Below are positions 11,641-26,300 of a stretch of 64,000 nt of DNA, piece after piece; within the stretch, counting starts at the first letter, position 1, and each line of letters begins with the position of its first letter. The stretch is from Dioscorea cayenensis subsp. rotundata (lineage: Eukaryota > Streptophyta > Magnoliopsida > Dioscoreales > Dioscoreaceae): assembly GCF_009730915.1 (NCBI RefSeq), contig NC_052474.1, positions 779,501 through 843,500 of the forward strand, given 5' to 3'. Under the pieces are notes generated by a model. It saw only the letters and a list, made by a program, of their open reading frames with translations, was not told where the DNA came from and ran no database searches. A program made the translations under genes and the position numbers.

Positions 11641-14600
11641 TTGTTTGAATGAATAAAGTGGATAAACCACTAATTTATTAAAAAAAGAGTAATACAGAGT
11701 AGTACAAGGTACAAAAGTAGTAGCGAGAAAAGAAACTAGAAAGAAAGAAAACTGTAAACCTCACCAGAGATGAGGAGAACAGAGAGAAGAGAAAACATAA
11801 AAACACACAATAAAAGAGAAAAACTGGAGCCGGCGAAGTCAACCATCTGGAGACACAGGCCAGTCCAGAAACGGATGCAACGGATTACTCCTGGCTTGAA
11901 CTGGGCGCCAGCTCGCTGGAGAAGTCGGTGGATCTGGAGCTCAGGAAGTTTAAGGAGCGCTTGATCTTCTGAATGTCCTCTGAAGCTTCCTGCTGGGGAG
12001 ACTCCGAGTCTGCGGATAACCAAGTAAGAACCAAGTTAGCTGTTTTGTATAAGGTAGAGGAAATATGAGAACAACTATGATTAAAGATACGATTGTTGCG
12101 TTCCAGCCAAATAATCCAGAAAATGGCTCTTGTGCAAAGATCCCATAGATTTCTAACGGAGGGATTCAAAGAGGGAATCCAGTTGGTCCAGATATTTGAG
12201 ACTGAGGAAGGTAGGGTTTCAGAATCAAAAAGGCACTTGAAAAAGGACCAAATACGAGAAGAGAAGATACAGTTTAACAAAAGGTGGTCCACTGATTCAG
12301 AGTTATTGTGACAAAGTATGCATGTGTCAGTGGCGTACGGATTGCAACCTTTCTTGAATAAGTTCTCAAGCGTAAGAATCTTGTTATCCCAAGCTAGCCA
12401 ACAGAATAAAGTAATTTTGCTAGGAGATTTAGATTTCCAGAAATTGGAATAGAGTTGGGAGCGGAGACCTCCGTCTATTAAGAAGTTGTAGAAAGATTTG
12501 ACGGAGAAATTTCCGTCTTTATTTAAAGACCAGGAGTATGAGTCTTCAGTTTCAATTGCGCAATCCGGTAAAAAAATTAATAAAGAGTCATAATCTTCAG
12601 ATGTGGCTGTTCGAAAAGGATTAACATGGTTATTAATCATGAAAATAAATTGTTTTAAAGTAATCCAAGGATTGGAACAGTCCAGGAAAAGAGATGCCCA
12701 ACGGTTGTTGGGGGATTGGCCATCCAGCCATCTATCAAACCAGAATAAGGTGTTTTCACCATTACCAACTGCCTTGATTAAGCAGGCACGGAATGTGGGT
12801 AAAATGGTGTTGATTCCTGCCCAGAAGAAAGATTTATTTCTTGGTGGTTGTGAATACAAGATACTGGAAGAATCACAATTGAAATAGTTGGCTCTGATAA
12901 TGTTGGACCAGCAAGAATTCGGTGTGGTGATGAATTTCCACCACCATTTTCCAAGTAAAGCTTTGTTGAATTCCTGTAAATCAAGAATACCCCAGCCACC
13001 CATACTACGAGGTCGACAGATCCTTTTCCAAGCAATTAATCTAATTCCTTTCGAGCCAAGATCAGGTCCTTTCCATAAGAAATCTCTCCTGATTTTGTCA
13101 ATTTCATGAATGACCCATGCTGGAAGTTTGAAAACTGACATCCAGTAAACTGGTATAGAAGATAACACGGAGTTAATTAGAGTTAACCTTCCTCCTAATG
13201 AAAGATAGATTGCTTTCCAGGGTCTGAGTCTGGTACGAATAGAATCAATCAATTTAGACCAGTCAATTCTTCTGGGTCGTCTACCAGAAAGGGGAATACC
13301 CAGGTAAGTGATGGGGAGACAATCTCTGTTGCAATTAAAAATTCTCACAGAAGAGGAGAGCGGTTGGAAGCCAAAATTGGTGGAATATAGGCAGCTTTTA
13401 GAGAAATTGATTGAAAGACCAGAGCAGCCTTCGAATAGATAAAGAATTAACTTAATGATTTTAAGATCTTCGTGTCCCCCAGCCGAGAAAATAATAAGAT
13501 CATCGGCATATTGTAAATGGCAGATGCTGTTTGATTGATCAAGTTGAACTCCAATCAGAACCTTGGAATTTATTGCGTGGTAAAACATAGCGCTTAGAGT
13601 ATCAGCTGCTAAAGCAAAAAGAAGGGGTGACAAAGGATCTCCCTGTCTCAATCCTCTTTTGCAGCGGATATAACCCCGTGCAGTTCCATTAATGAGAATC
13701 TGAGTTTTGGCAGTTTTGAGAATTGTGTGTATCCAAGAGATCCAGCGGTTACCAAAACCTCTGGCTTCGAGAATCTCGAGAAGAAAATTCCAGTCTAAGG
13801 AGTCAAAGGCTTTAGCAAAATCCACTTTAAAAGCAAAGCCAAGGATTCTCCTTTTTTGGAGATTAAAAATCACTTCCTGGGCAGCAATGATATTATCTGC
13901 AATGCATCTACCCTTAATGAATCCAGATTGAGAATTATCCACTAAAAGACCAATCTTATGACTCAACCTGGTGGCGAGAATCTTGGAAATGATTTTGCAA
14001 GTAGAGTTGATAAGACTGATGGGTCTGTAATCAGTGACCTCGGTTAGGGTATTTGTTTTGGCAATTAGCGCGATGTGAACCCAGTTGACTCTTTCAAAGT
14101 TGATAGTGCCATCATAAAAATCGCTACATATTTTGAATAAATCCTCCTGAATAAGGCTTCAATGTTTTTGAAAAAAGAATATTGGAAAACCATCTGGACC
14201 TGGTGCCTTATCAGCGTTAAGCTCAAACACCGCTTGTTTAATTTCATCATGAGTAAAAGGAAATTCCAGCATAGATAGATCAACTCTATCCTTGAAATTA
14301 AACAGATAATGCCAGTTGAGAAGGAATCTATGAGTAATCGGAGTACCAAGCTGGGATTGATAATGATCAGTGAATACTTTCCCATTTTCTTGGTTCCCTT
14401 CAATCCAATTCCCATTAAACCTTATTTTAGGGATGTAATTTCTATTTTTCCTACCATTAGCCATAAGATGAAAGAATTTTGTATTTGCATCACCTTCCTT
14501 GAGCCAAGTAATTCGAGAACGTTGTTTCCAATAAATTTCTTCTTGTTTTATTAAAGTGTAGAGCTCATATTGAATATGTGAGAAGCGAGCTGATTCAATC

Positions 14601-15318
14601 TCTGAGAGAGATCTACTTTCATGAAAGGTATCGAGTAAGTTTAGTTCGGCAAGTAGATTTTCCTTGTGAAGATTAGAAGCACCGAAATTTTCTTTAGCCC
14701 AGATTCGAAGTTTAGATTTTACAAACATGAATTTTTTAGAGATGATGTAGGCCCCACAACCAACAAAGTTTTGATTTGACCACCAACTTTGAATTAAATT
14801 TTCTAATTGATCATTGGAATACCATGATTTCTCAAATTTAAAGGTTCTAGTGCGTGAATAATGATTTCCAAAGTCCAGAAAAATAGGGGAGTGATCAGAA
14901 CCAATTCTAGGGAGTGAACTTTGAAAGGTTCTAGGGAATATCAGTGGCTAGTCATGTGAGTAAAGAAATCTGTCCAATCTAACCCAGATCGGTTCAGATT
15001 GACCATTAGTCCAAGTGAAGTTGCGCCCGTGTAAAGGGGGGTCAATAAAGTTGAGATCTCCTAAGAACTTTTGGGAACAGGCAATATCCCTAAGATTAGG
15101 ATCTCCTTTATGTTTTATCACTCAAAGTGAAAAGAAGTGTTGAAATCTCCACAGATTAACCATGGTAGATCATGTAAATTTTTAATAGATCGGAGTTCGT
15201 TCCAGAAATCAAGTCTCAAGGGAATGGTATTAGGTCCATAAACACTAGTGCAAGCCCATTTAGTATTGAAATATTGTGCAAGATAGAAGTGGATATAACA
15301 TGGAGTGGATATACTCAT
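11640..15318 (-). mobile_element. 5'-truncated LINE (L1-type non-LTR retrotransposon), defective
   Basis: On the minus strand the element reads: the C-terminal end of an APE-type endonuclease (GDFN motif near 15140), a linker domain, reverse transcriptase with the QYADDLI catalytic motif near 13495, then a C-terminal zf-RVT-type cysteine/histidine domain ending at 11885. The ORF2 frame is continuous from 14728 to 11885 except for an in-frame TGA at 14161-14159. Upstream, an in-frame TAG near 14950 and a frame change near 15118 break the endonuclease part. ORF1 and the endonuclease N-terminus are absent, so the copy is 5'-truncated, as is common for LINEs. A 3' UTR of about 240 bp precedes an unclear, poly(A)-less 3' end. 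It is not expected to be mobile. Confidence 0.85.
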
Positions 15319-15844
15319 AACTTAAAAAATATATATATTGAAAATTAATCTACCATTTTTTTAAATTTAAAATGTTAATTAAACGTTTTAGCATGCAATA
15401 ATATTAACATGGAGTGTCAAATTTAATCAATTTATAGAATACTGGCCTAACAGCAACAAACACAAAAACCCCCATGCAAGTCTTTTGCACAGTCAAATCC
15501 TATCATTAAATGCCAGGGAAGAAAAGAAATAGTAAAGGAAGAAAATTTAAGGCTAATTAACAACGAGTCTTTTTCCTCATGAAGTTTGAACCCTCTTAAT
15601 CCAATTCACCTTTCGTATAGTTTGATTCCATTGCATGTGAATGAAGTAGTTGGCAAGATGTTAGTGGTATCCTGAAAATGTAAGAGTATATTGAAGAAGT
15701 TTCTCAATAGCTTTTATTTTATCTCGAGTTTTATTTCTAAATCTTATTTGATAAAAAACTTTTGTTGATAATGATATGTGATGTAACCATTTTTTTTTTC
15801 TTATTTATATTGCAGATAGTTGAATTACTTAAAAGGCTATATCT
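15319..15844. other. Intergenic
   Basis: AT-rich DNA between the LINE's truncated end and the downstream MITE. No gene, RNA or clear repeat was recognised. Confidence 0.4.
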
Positions 15845-15853
15845 CACGTATTT

Positions 15854-16258
15854 GGGGTAAATTTTCATGTGATCACTGTGCTATAACTGATTTCTATTTT
15901 GGTCATTGTGTTTTAATTTATTTTTTTTTAGTCATTAGATATTAATTTATTTTCACCGGTTAGTCACTTGGGGTTTTTCACCCAAATTTAAATGACATGA
16001 CGGCCAGAAATACCACGTCATTCTTTTTTTTTTAATATATATATATATTCTCTTATCCCAGATGGAGAGAGGATCTTGACTCAAATTTCGACTTAAAAAA
16101 AGAGTGACATGATATTTTGCTCGCATGCGTCATCTAAATTTGGTCAAAAACGTTAAGTGACCGGCCGATAAACAAATTAATGTTTAATGACAAAAAAACA
16201 ATGAAGCGATGAAACGAAAATAATCGACATGATATGATAATGGCGTCAAAATTTACTC
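15854..16258. mobile_element. Mutator-type MITE with perfect 9-bp target duplication
   Basis: A 405-bp unit. The left end starts ggggtaaatttt and the right end in reverse complement starts gagtaaatttt. Inverted similarity extends for over 150 bp per side (for example ggtcactt and gtgaccgg arms, and attaatttattttcacc versus aattaatttgttta). The 9-mer cacgtattt occurs immediately on both sides (15845-15853 and 16259-16267), the hallmark of Mutator-family insertion. There is no coding capacity. Confidence 0.85.
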
Positions 16259-16267
16259 CACGTATTT

Positions 16268-17340
16268 GCCAACACTGTTATTAGATTAATAATAAATGTT
16301 CTCCTATATATGCATACTCCACTTGTGAAAAAAGGGAGATTATTCATATTGCTATTTATTTTAATATATGAGTTATAAACTGACTGATATATTATAATCA
16401 TCTCATAAATGCTTTTTTATTCCTATCAGTCTAAAAATCAAGATAAATTCTAAATAATATGTTTACAACCAAATAGCTATTAAAAAAAAATTATAATGGA
16501 TTGATTTCTCGATTAACCGCATATTTATAGTATGGTTTAAAGGTTACACTTCTCATATTAATCCAAACTGGTTTTTCTTTTATTTATATAATTTTCTAAG
16601 CAATAGTCTACCAATTTTATAAGCATTTCTACACATCATCAATTAATACTTAAATAAATATAACCCCTGTTTCATAATTATCACAAGGAGGGGGTTTCAA
16701 ACTTTCAATGCTTTTTCTTTTTTTAGACACAAAATCTAATCCGGCAACTATATATTTTTTTTAAAAATAGTAATTACATCACAAACCAAGCCTGTGCGGG
16801 TTATCGGATCCGTAAAAATCAGAATATTGCACCCGAATCCAATAAAAATCGGATGATTCGGATCCTTTTGTTCTTGATTTCATCCAACGATCAAATGACC
16901 TAAATACCCTTTATGTATTTTTGGAAAAAAAAAAAAAAGATCGTTTGCTTCTCTTTAGTACAATCCCACGCTCTCTTCTTCTTCGTCTTCTTCTCTCTCG
17001 CTCACAATCGTTCTCAGTCTCCTTCGCCATCGAAAACCCCAATCTCCAATCCCAAATCGCTCCCTCTTTCTCCAGATCTCTAGCCCTCAAATCTAAAAAG
17101 ATAATTTGATCCCGTAATCCATAAATCTCCGCCTGCTCCCTTGCCCTAGTTTTTTATTTCGCAAGTTTTTTTTTTTTTGATATATCAATTGATTAGGGTT
17201 CAAGGTCCTTGCTAGGGCCAAAGAAACAGCTGAGTATTTTGATAATTTTTTTTGGAAATCCACTGCTTGGTTTATCCTCTGGGTTCTGATGTGTGATTGG
17301 AGTGGATAGCTAGGGTTTCCTTTGTGTGGGGGTTCTAGGG
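16268..17340. other. Intergenic and HUB1 5' leader
   Basis: The first 500 bp are AT-rich with no gene. From about 16960 the sequence becomes pyrimidine-rich (cttcttcttcgtcttc), typical of a plant 5' UTR for the HUB1 gene starting at 17341. No clear TATA box was found; housekeeping chromatin genes often lack one. Confidence 0.5.
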
Positions 17341-20300
17341 ATGGGCAGCACCGGCGAGCCGGATCGAAAGCGTCGCCATTTCAGTTCGATATCGCCGACG
17401 GCTGCCACGGCTGCCAAGAAGCAGCCGCTCTTCCCTTGCTCGTCTTCAGACGAGAAGAAGGTATAATTGTTTGTGTTAATCTTTTGGTTTCTCTACATAT
17501 CTGATCTGTCTGTTTTGATTTAGTGTACTGGGTTTGGACTAGTTGGTTTTATCAGGAATTCATGATCTTTGCTGCCATGTTTGAGGGCAAAGAGTAGCTG
17601 GCCTGAAAGTTTAGGATATACATGGTTAGGGTTTGGATTGGTCTATTGTATGTGTCAGATCACTGCAGTGTAAGTCCATGAGAGCACTTTTTTTGGCTTG
17701 CTATTTAGGGCTTTTCATCAACGAGGGTTTGAAGATTTTCTTTTGATTGGCATAACTTATGGAAGTGAATGGCTTTCCATATTTTTGTCATGATCAAGGG
17801 AGGCCTGAGGTTTTTGGAAACGTTATCCAGAAGAGTTTTGTCTGATTTGTTTGTCAGATATAGCAAACTAAGAGTCTTACTTATTGGAGGCTGCTTCCCT
17901 AGTCTGGATGGTTGTCAGTGCTTTGAAGGTAGTTTGTGTATAAAAACCTGGTTAAATCACTTGATGCATCGTTCTGATTAGGGCCACTCATGGAGTGCTG
18001 AAGGTTTCTCCACCTATCTAGCTTTTTATGCACAATTATGTTCATTTGTTCGTTGTATATTGTGTTCATTCAGAATGTTGACATTTAGGAGGTTGCATTA
18101 ATGACTTGACTAAAACACTTAATAATGTGGTGTGCTGATTAGGTCCATTATCAAGGGAGACCTGAAGAATTGTTTTGATTGTCAGTTTTATTTATGCAAA
18201 TAATAATGTTAGATTGTTATACATTGTTTATTTTGAATCCTAATTGATTGGATGTTGCCTTCTTTACTTTGAATGGCTGATACTGCTTAAGAGATTGGTT
18301 GTATTTAGAAAATTGACTAAAGCATTTAATGAGTTCTGCAGTGCTGATCAAGTCCTGATCAAGGCATGCCTGAGGGTTTTCTCTTATTGACACATGTTAT
18401 GAGCATGCGATGTATGATTTCTTTGTGTTATTAAGTTAGTTCATTATTCTCATATGTTTGGAATTGCTTGTCCTTTTTCTAAACTTTAATGCACTGACAC
18501 TGCTTCAGAGAGAGTCTGTCTATGGGACACATCATTAAAGCACTTCCAGAGAAAGTTTGTCATATATAGTTTTCAGAGTCCTAAGTTATTGATGGTTGTT
18601 TTCTTTCGTTTAAAGGATTGACAATACTTTAGAGTTAGCTTGTGTTTAGGAAGAGTTTACTTTTCTTATTTTAGAGTAACTTTGCAAGCTTTTCTTTTTT
18701 CTCCTTCGTGAAGTTAATAATTCTCTACTTTGCTATATCTAGCTGGTAATTGCTATATCCAGTTGGTAAGCGTCAACCCAGTCTAAAGTATCTATTAAGG
18801 GCAAATAAATATGAAGTTCATAAAGAATGCCAGGTTTCCACATTCCTAATTTATATAGTAACAAAACCAAATGTATTGGACTGATCAGATATTTCATAAA
18901 TGCAATGGAAGCTGTGCAAATGAGTCAATCAGTTGACTGAGCTTGGAAACTATTGACAGAAAATGCAACTCCTTCATTTGGAAGCATACAGCTTGTTGAA
19001 GGACCATCTGGCTGTTTTGAATGGTAGTACTGTATATATTTTGGCACTGACCTAAAGACTTCAAACTTGATTAAAGTTTTAGCATCCCTGTAAGAGTGAA
19101 GCTAAGCTTGATTGCAAAGCTATTAAAAATGACTAAATTGTCTTGGAAAATTGTACATTAGGTATATAGAACCAAAAAATTCTCAGAGAAGAAGATGAGA
19201 GCTGATCTATGGCCAATTATTTAGCACATTTTTGAATTTGTAGCTAACAAGACCCCAAAGCTTAGTTGCTTGAGAGGAAAAATTGGGAAATTTTAAAAAA
19301 AGGAAAAAAAAAAAAGAAAAATGTTTTGTCTAGAAGCAGAAGGATCAAACTGTTCAGATGACATCTAAATAACATTCCCTTTACATATTCATAGTTCTCC
19401 CTCTGCCCGACGTAATAGAATACTCCACAATTTTCAGCAAAAACTTTCCCAGATGTGTAGGAAGAAAGCACATTTTCTTGATTACACATGGACAATATGT
19501 TGTGCTGTGGACTATATGTTGTTTAATACTGATATATTTTGCATGTTTTTGTTCTTGTAGCTAGATGTTGCTGTCCTGCAATATCAAAATCAAAAACTTG
19601 TTCAACAACTTCAAGTGCAGAAAGTAGAGTATTCTGTCCTTGAGAATAAATTCCATCAGCTTAAAGAGAAACAGAAGTTGTACAATGATACCTTGTTAGT
19701 GGTTAATAAGTCTTGGGAACGGGTAGGTGACCACTTTTACCCCTTATTACCTTAATTCATCACTTGAATCCTTTTCATTGTTTTAATTCCTTGGTGTTTT
19801 TCTAGCTTGTTGGGGATATGGAAACACTTTCTGCTTGCACAAGTGGATCTACTGATGGTTATGATGATTTGGAAGGTCCTCATATGTTGGATGGTGAGAA
19901 TTTTAGTAATTTGTATTGTATTGCTTCCCCATACTTAGTAGAAAGAAGTTCATTTCACCACTATGTTAAATTACTGTTAATTGAGTAGAGAATTTATGTC
20001 CCTTTCTTGAGAGGATGCTTTGTAAATTTTTTTTTTGTAATTGAGACAAATTGAGCTGGCTTACCTTTGATGCTAGATTCAGTTGATCTGATAACTGAAA
20101 TCACCTACATCCAGCCTGCATGTCTGTTGATTTTTAGATTTTCATTAGCTAGTTAGAAGTGTGGAAGAAAACCTCATAAAAATTGCAGTGCAGTTTATAA
20201 TAAATGGTTGTGGAGGTGACTTAATTAGTTTAATTGTGTCCAAACTTTCTTTTCTGATCAATGTTTCCAGTAAGTTATCATTAATATTCTAGTTTTATTG

Positions 20301-23300
20301 ACCTAGCTTTTAATTTAAATTTAGTGATTCTATAAGAAAATACTTGATATGCGTATTCAATGGAATTTGGAACAATGGTGTTGGGGAGTGTAGAGAGTCT
20401 GTGTATTAATATCACCATTGATTCACATGCAATGATACACAATGGGAGAAAAAAAACAAGGTAAGAAATAATTTCATATCTTTGCTCCATTGCTTACAAT
20501 AAACTTTTGCTTCGTTCATCAAAGTGATCAAGTTGATTTGGCTGGTGCTATCTTTTTGTCTTTGCTCACATTACTTGATTTCCCTGCTAATACATGATCT
20601 GTTTAATTTAGTTCAACGGCTGCTATTGTATAAACTAGTTTGCAAGCAACTTTGTTGTAGGATGCTATGATTGCATTTTGAAATTCTTTAGGTGTATGCG
20701 CAAAATTTATTTATGTTTGCTTTCTTGACAGAATATTTATTATTTCACGCTTAGGACACTTGTCATGAATTAGAACGTCTTATCATTGGGTCTTGCCAAA
20801 TGTTCTAGTAAGATGGGAAGGATATGATGCTAGTGAGTTTTGAATTAATGTTGCAATCAGAACAAAAGTAGGGTTTTTTCTTTATAATATCATCATGCTT
20901 TCATTGCTAATTTGAATTTTGACATACTAGATACTGTAATTTAGAATTTAATACCTATCTACTGCTTTTGTGTATGATGGCATCATTCATTAATGCATAT
21001 TTGTATTTGAACTGCTTGCAACAACTTCAATATCATATTTGTATCGATGATTGTAAGTTTGTTAATGATGTTTCTAGTCCCGTACCTGCTTGTGAAAACT
21101 CTGTTCTTCCACTCATTATTCCTTTCATCTATATTTTCCCCCTTTTGAGGCATGATTATACAAAACTTATGTTTAGATGGAGCATGATTCTACGATATGA
21201 TTCGATTGATATTGAATCATCTTATTTATCTATGTTATGGTGTGTTGCATCAATTTTTATTTTTTTGATTCTAATCCTTTCTGCATTGCTTGGATGTTGC
21301 ACCAAGAGTTCTCATATTCAGATTTAAGTTTCTTATTCAGATGGTGCATCTTGCCCTGCGGAGGCTGATTTTTTGAGCAGATTCATGGAAAACGGTGCTA
21401 CTGAAAGTTGCTCAGATCATGTGTCTTCTATTGTGATGGAAGATGATATCCAGACAAGACAGGTAGCAGCAAAAAATGTAGTAAGAAATATTACGTCTTC
21501 AATTAATGGCATCTGGAAAGTAAATGATAAACTTGCTACAGCTCTCATCCTGACTTTATCAGAACATGGTAAATATTTCAAAATTCAGTTGTGTCCTGGT
21601 TATTATTTATCCAATCTTTGCTTCATAGTTACGGTGTTCTAAGTCTTCTATTGTCTTGTTTGGTGTTTCGCAGAGCTTGGTCAACATTTGCGGAAGACAA
21701 CTAGTGATCTACAGATGGAAGTTAAGAACTTCCGAGTAGCCATTAGTGATCTTCATTCGAGACATCGACTGTTAGCAAACAAAGTCCGAAGCCATCGAGA
21801 TATCCATGTAAAAAAGAAGGCTGAGCATAAACGGTTGTCAGGTGAGCATTTGACTTAGTAAGACTATGCTTCCAAAGTTTAACCACGCATTAGAAGCCTT
21901 TAAGATTCTTTAATGGATTTGTGTTTGTAAATAATGAACTTTAGTAGTCAGCTTTGACTGCAATCATTGTAAAATTTTTATGGACTGCTCTTTTGGTGAT
22001 CTTGTGTAGAGGAACTTGCAAAAACTGTTGCAGAGTTGGAAGAAAGCAACAGTAAATTGTCAATTCTGAAGGCACAAAGAGATGGTTTTCAAGGAGCACC
22101 TTTTCTTTTTCGTGCTCTAGGAAATAAACAAGCTGGTGGAGATAAGATCAGAGATAAACAGAAAGAGTTGCAAGATATGGAGTCTACGTTTAATGAGTTG
22201 AAGGTTGTCTTTGATTAGCCTCCTTAAATGTCATTGATAGCATAGAGTAGAGTAACTGCTAATGACTTAATTTTAGTCTTGAACAGGAATTAGTTTCTAG
22301 CCGGTTGGTAGAAATTAAGAGTCTACATGAGAAAAGAATAGATATACTGAACAAGCTAGCCAATTTACAGGTTTGTTTTACTATTTTGTTTGTGTTCTGA
22401 CTTTTACTTCGTTATTAAACCGCTCCTACTTAAATTTACTTGTATTCAAGCTATAATTGTGCCATTTGTTGATGTTTTCCCAGAACACCTTGGTGGACGT
22501 CAAGAGTATACAATCATCCAAAGCTTTTTTGTTGTTGGCTGAACAGCTGGAAAAATCAAAGTCGGAGGTGGACCAATGCCGGATATCGTTGGAAAAACTA
22601 CAGGTGGTAGCTGGTCGGTAGATGCATGTAGCTTGTATAATAAATTACTTGAGTGAAGTCCTTTCCTTTGTTGCTGATATTATTTTTTATCTTTACTTTC
22701 ATAGGTGGAAAGGGAGAATTATATATGGAAGGAAAAAGAAATGAATGTGAAAGTTGATATGGTTGATGTTTATCAAAGAATCTCAGCATTTTCAGAGTCT
22801 CGAGTAATTGAGCTTGAGCAAGAATTACGAAATCTGGATGACAAGAGAATTCAGTTGGAGACCAAGATTGAAGAAACTTCAAGAGAAGCAGGTACGAAAC
22901 TGAGTTGGTGAAGGACTTATTGGCATATGTTCCATTCACTTGATGTTCTATTATTCAGAGCCATTATGTGCATTTCAGGACGGAAGGAAATTATTTCAGA
23001 GTTCAAAGCACTTGTTGCATCCCTTCCCAAGGACATGGAGGCCATGCAAAGTCAACTTAGCAATTATAAGGGGGCTTCTTCAGGACTTCATTCTTTGCGA
23101 GCTGAGGTTCAGTCCCTTTCTACTATCCTTCACAGGAAGGTGAGAAACTTCCCTGTATCTACCTATGGTAATGGGACAGTTTTGCATCGCACTTTTGTAT
23201 TTTGTTTTAATATTCACTTTGTTTACATTTAAAGTCTCTTTTTTAATCACAGGCAACTGAAATAGAATCTTTATCCGATAGATCTAGTCAGCAACTTTTG

Positions 23301-26300
23301 GAAATAAAGAAGCTGAAAGCAGTGGTATGCCATCGCCAACCTTTCATTGGTTTATATCTACCTACTATTTAAGGAGTTTCAAATATTACTTCCATGAATT
23401 GGTCTCTATTTCCTCTTTAGCAAATTTGTCATTATGTAATATTTTTTTCTCTGTTTTTTTTTTGGACATTATTATTATTATTTTTTTTATTAGTTGTCAT
23501 CATCATTAGTTTTTTGGTTAATTAGCTTGTGATTGCTCTGGTGCCAACTACAATCATCATCAGTATGAGTTTGGTTGGAGTGAATATGCTTCCTGTGCTA
23601 GTTTTTCCTCTCTTTTCCTTCATCTCTGCTTTCTTGGCAAATTATGGCAGTGAATTCATGCTAACATGTTTTCTCATTCAAATATACTGATCATCTGTTA
23701 ATGTGGTTTAGGTGCAAGATCTAAGAGAAAGTGATCAGGAACTGAAGCTGATCGTAGAGATGTATAGGCGTGAATGTACTGATACTAGGTATGATATCCT
23801 TAGTTGATAATTTAGTTGAAAGTATATGCAATTTCATATGAACAATTCTTTTTGGCAAAAGTGGTTCAAATCATACCTCTTTGTTTCTTTTCCGGAATGT
23901 CTCTGTTAATATTTGCCGATTTCATTTTTTGTGTAGCCCATGATAACATACAATTTGGTATTGGAAAATAGTTTTTTTTTGTAATGATGATGCTTTATTG
24001 TTGAGAAACTACGACCTCTGTCTCAAGTTCATTAAAAATAAGTCATAGTTGTTCCCCTGAGTTTATATACTTTCTTTGTGTATAAGAAGACTACTTAATG
24101 GTAATATGCAATTCTTCCATGTTTGGACTGTTGCGATTTTACCTTGCTCTTGCTTGCTGCCTGACTGTTTTTATCCTACTGCAGGGATGTCATGGAGTTC
24201 AGAGACATGGAATTTAAGTCCTGGGCCCATGTTCAAAGCCTTAAATTTTCATTGGATGAGCACAATCTGGAACTGCGTGTCAAAGCAGCAAATGAAGCTG
24301 AGGCTGAAGCCCAACATAGACTTGCCACTGCTGAAGCAGAGATTGCTGACTTGAGGCAAAAGCTGGAGATGACTGGAAGGTATAAATGCAATGTCTACTT
24401 TTTTTTCAATAACTGAAAGACAGTTAGAAATCTTTAGATATATGATTCTGTTGGATTGTATTAGGTTTTGTGTATGAGCACATCATCTTCTTAAGATACC
24501 CAAAACTTGAGAAATTTTGTAGATGTTTGCTTCGGTTAATTTAAATTCTATCCATGTCCTTTGCTGGTAAATTTTGTGTTCATCAGTTCGATATGTATGT
24601 CATAGGGATAATTTACAAGCTAGGTTAAAGTGTCTTCTTAATCCATTCCTGTACATGCGATATACTTGGAACAATTACTCTATTTTCTGCACTAGTATTG
24701 TTCATCGGCCAAATTTATATTATCTGCATGTAAATCATTTTCTCCTTTAGTGTTGTGAACAGTTAGTGTGAAATGATAATTAGTTTGTGGTCACAGGGAA
24801 ATATGTAATTTGACTGAAACATTGAAGGCAAAACACGAAGAAGGTGAATCATACTTATCAGAGATTGAGGTTTGTACTTATTTTTCTTATTTTTGGTATT
24901 CAAGTGACACCTCATCAGTTTATTGATACATGGTGTGAAATTGCTAATGTTTCCTGCAGAGTATTGGCCAAGCTTATGAAGATATGCAAACTCAGAACCA
25001 GCACCTGCTGCAGCAAATCACAGAGAGAGATGATTACAACATCAAGGTAGCTTTCCTTAACCAGATGACATGGTAGCCTATATTCATATGGAACAGCTTT
25101 TTATGTATATATGCACCTATAATAGATGCAAGCTTTGCTGACTAGAGAACTATAGATTTTAGACCACCTAAAATATTCAACCTGGTGAAGTTGCTGCAAT
25201 TACCCTTAACTCTACTGCTTATGACTTCATCAAGGAAAGGTTTAATTAATGGAATTTATTAGTATAACAAGGAAGGTTTTGGGGATACTGTATATGCAAA
25301 CTTTCTCATGGTGTTTTCACTTGTGCATATGACGACATCTCGGAAGTTTATCTTTTGGCAGCTATTTATTTATTCATTTTTTTAAACAATGTGGACAAGC
25401 TACAAATTTAACATCAGTCCTGTGACCGGGAAAGGGAATGAAACACCAACTTTCTTATATGGAGGTGGTCAGTAATTATTCTTCTGTTAGTTGGAAACGC
25501 ATTTTACTTGGCCAAGCTGTACAATATATATTTCATGATAGTCGGGTTTCCCATGGGTATGTTTACTCATAAATGCAGTGGCGTGCGGTTATTGAGTGGG
25601 TTTGTCTTTTTAATATAGTCTGTATCTGGATTTGGTTGGATGAAATTATCTGCATACCTATCTGGGTCTTTCCATGTGATGCATAGAGGTGTTGTTTGTG
25701 AAGTCCTATCTTACTGTTTTCTTTATGTTCTAGCTTGTTATGGAAGGGGTGAAGGCAAGACAGATGCAGGATGCTCTGCAGTATGAGTTACAAGCCATGT
25801 ACAGAGAAGTACAGCAAGCCAATTTATTTATTGATTCAAATAATCTAAAGCTAGCGCGATTAGAAGATCAGGCAAGTTATTTTTTACAAAAAGAAAATTA
25901 CATAGGCTTGAGTAGGAATTTATTGGCTCATGGGTCCATCATCATTTCTTTGCAGTTGAGGATATGGTCAGAACAGGTTAGAAAACTTATGGAGGAACAG
26001 TGGCAGGATTCTGTTGCTCTGGAAAATGCACAAAGTAGGCTATTGGATGTCCAGAAAGAATGCCAGCACTTGAGGCAATCGTTGGATGGAGTGCAGCCTA
26101 AGTTACAGAGGAGTAGATTAGATGTTTCTGAGCTACTGGTAGAGGTAGAGAAGGAGAGGTAAACCTCAAACATGCATCCCTTCCTTTACTGTTTTCTAAA
26201 CTCTTGGATCAAGTCCTACAGAGATCATGTGCTTTCTAAAATGCAAGCAGGTATAACAAGAAGAGGATAGAGGAGGAATTGGAAACTCTTATGAGGAAAG

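Noticed and set aside
20968-21327. 119-codon open frame inside the HUB1 gene
   Set aside because: It lies wholly in intron 3, is rich in hydrophobic AT-encoded residues and breaks the HUB1 exon phase; a chance frame.
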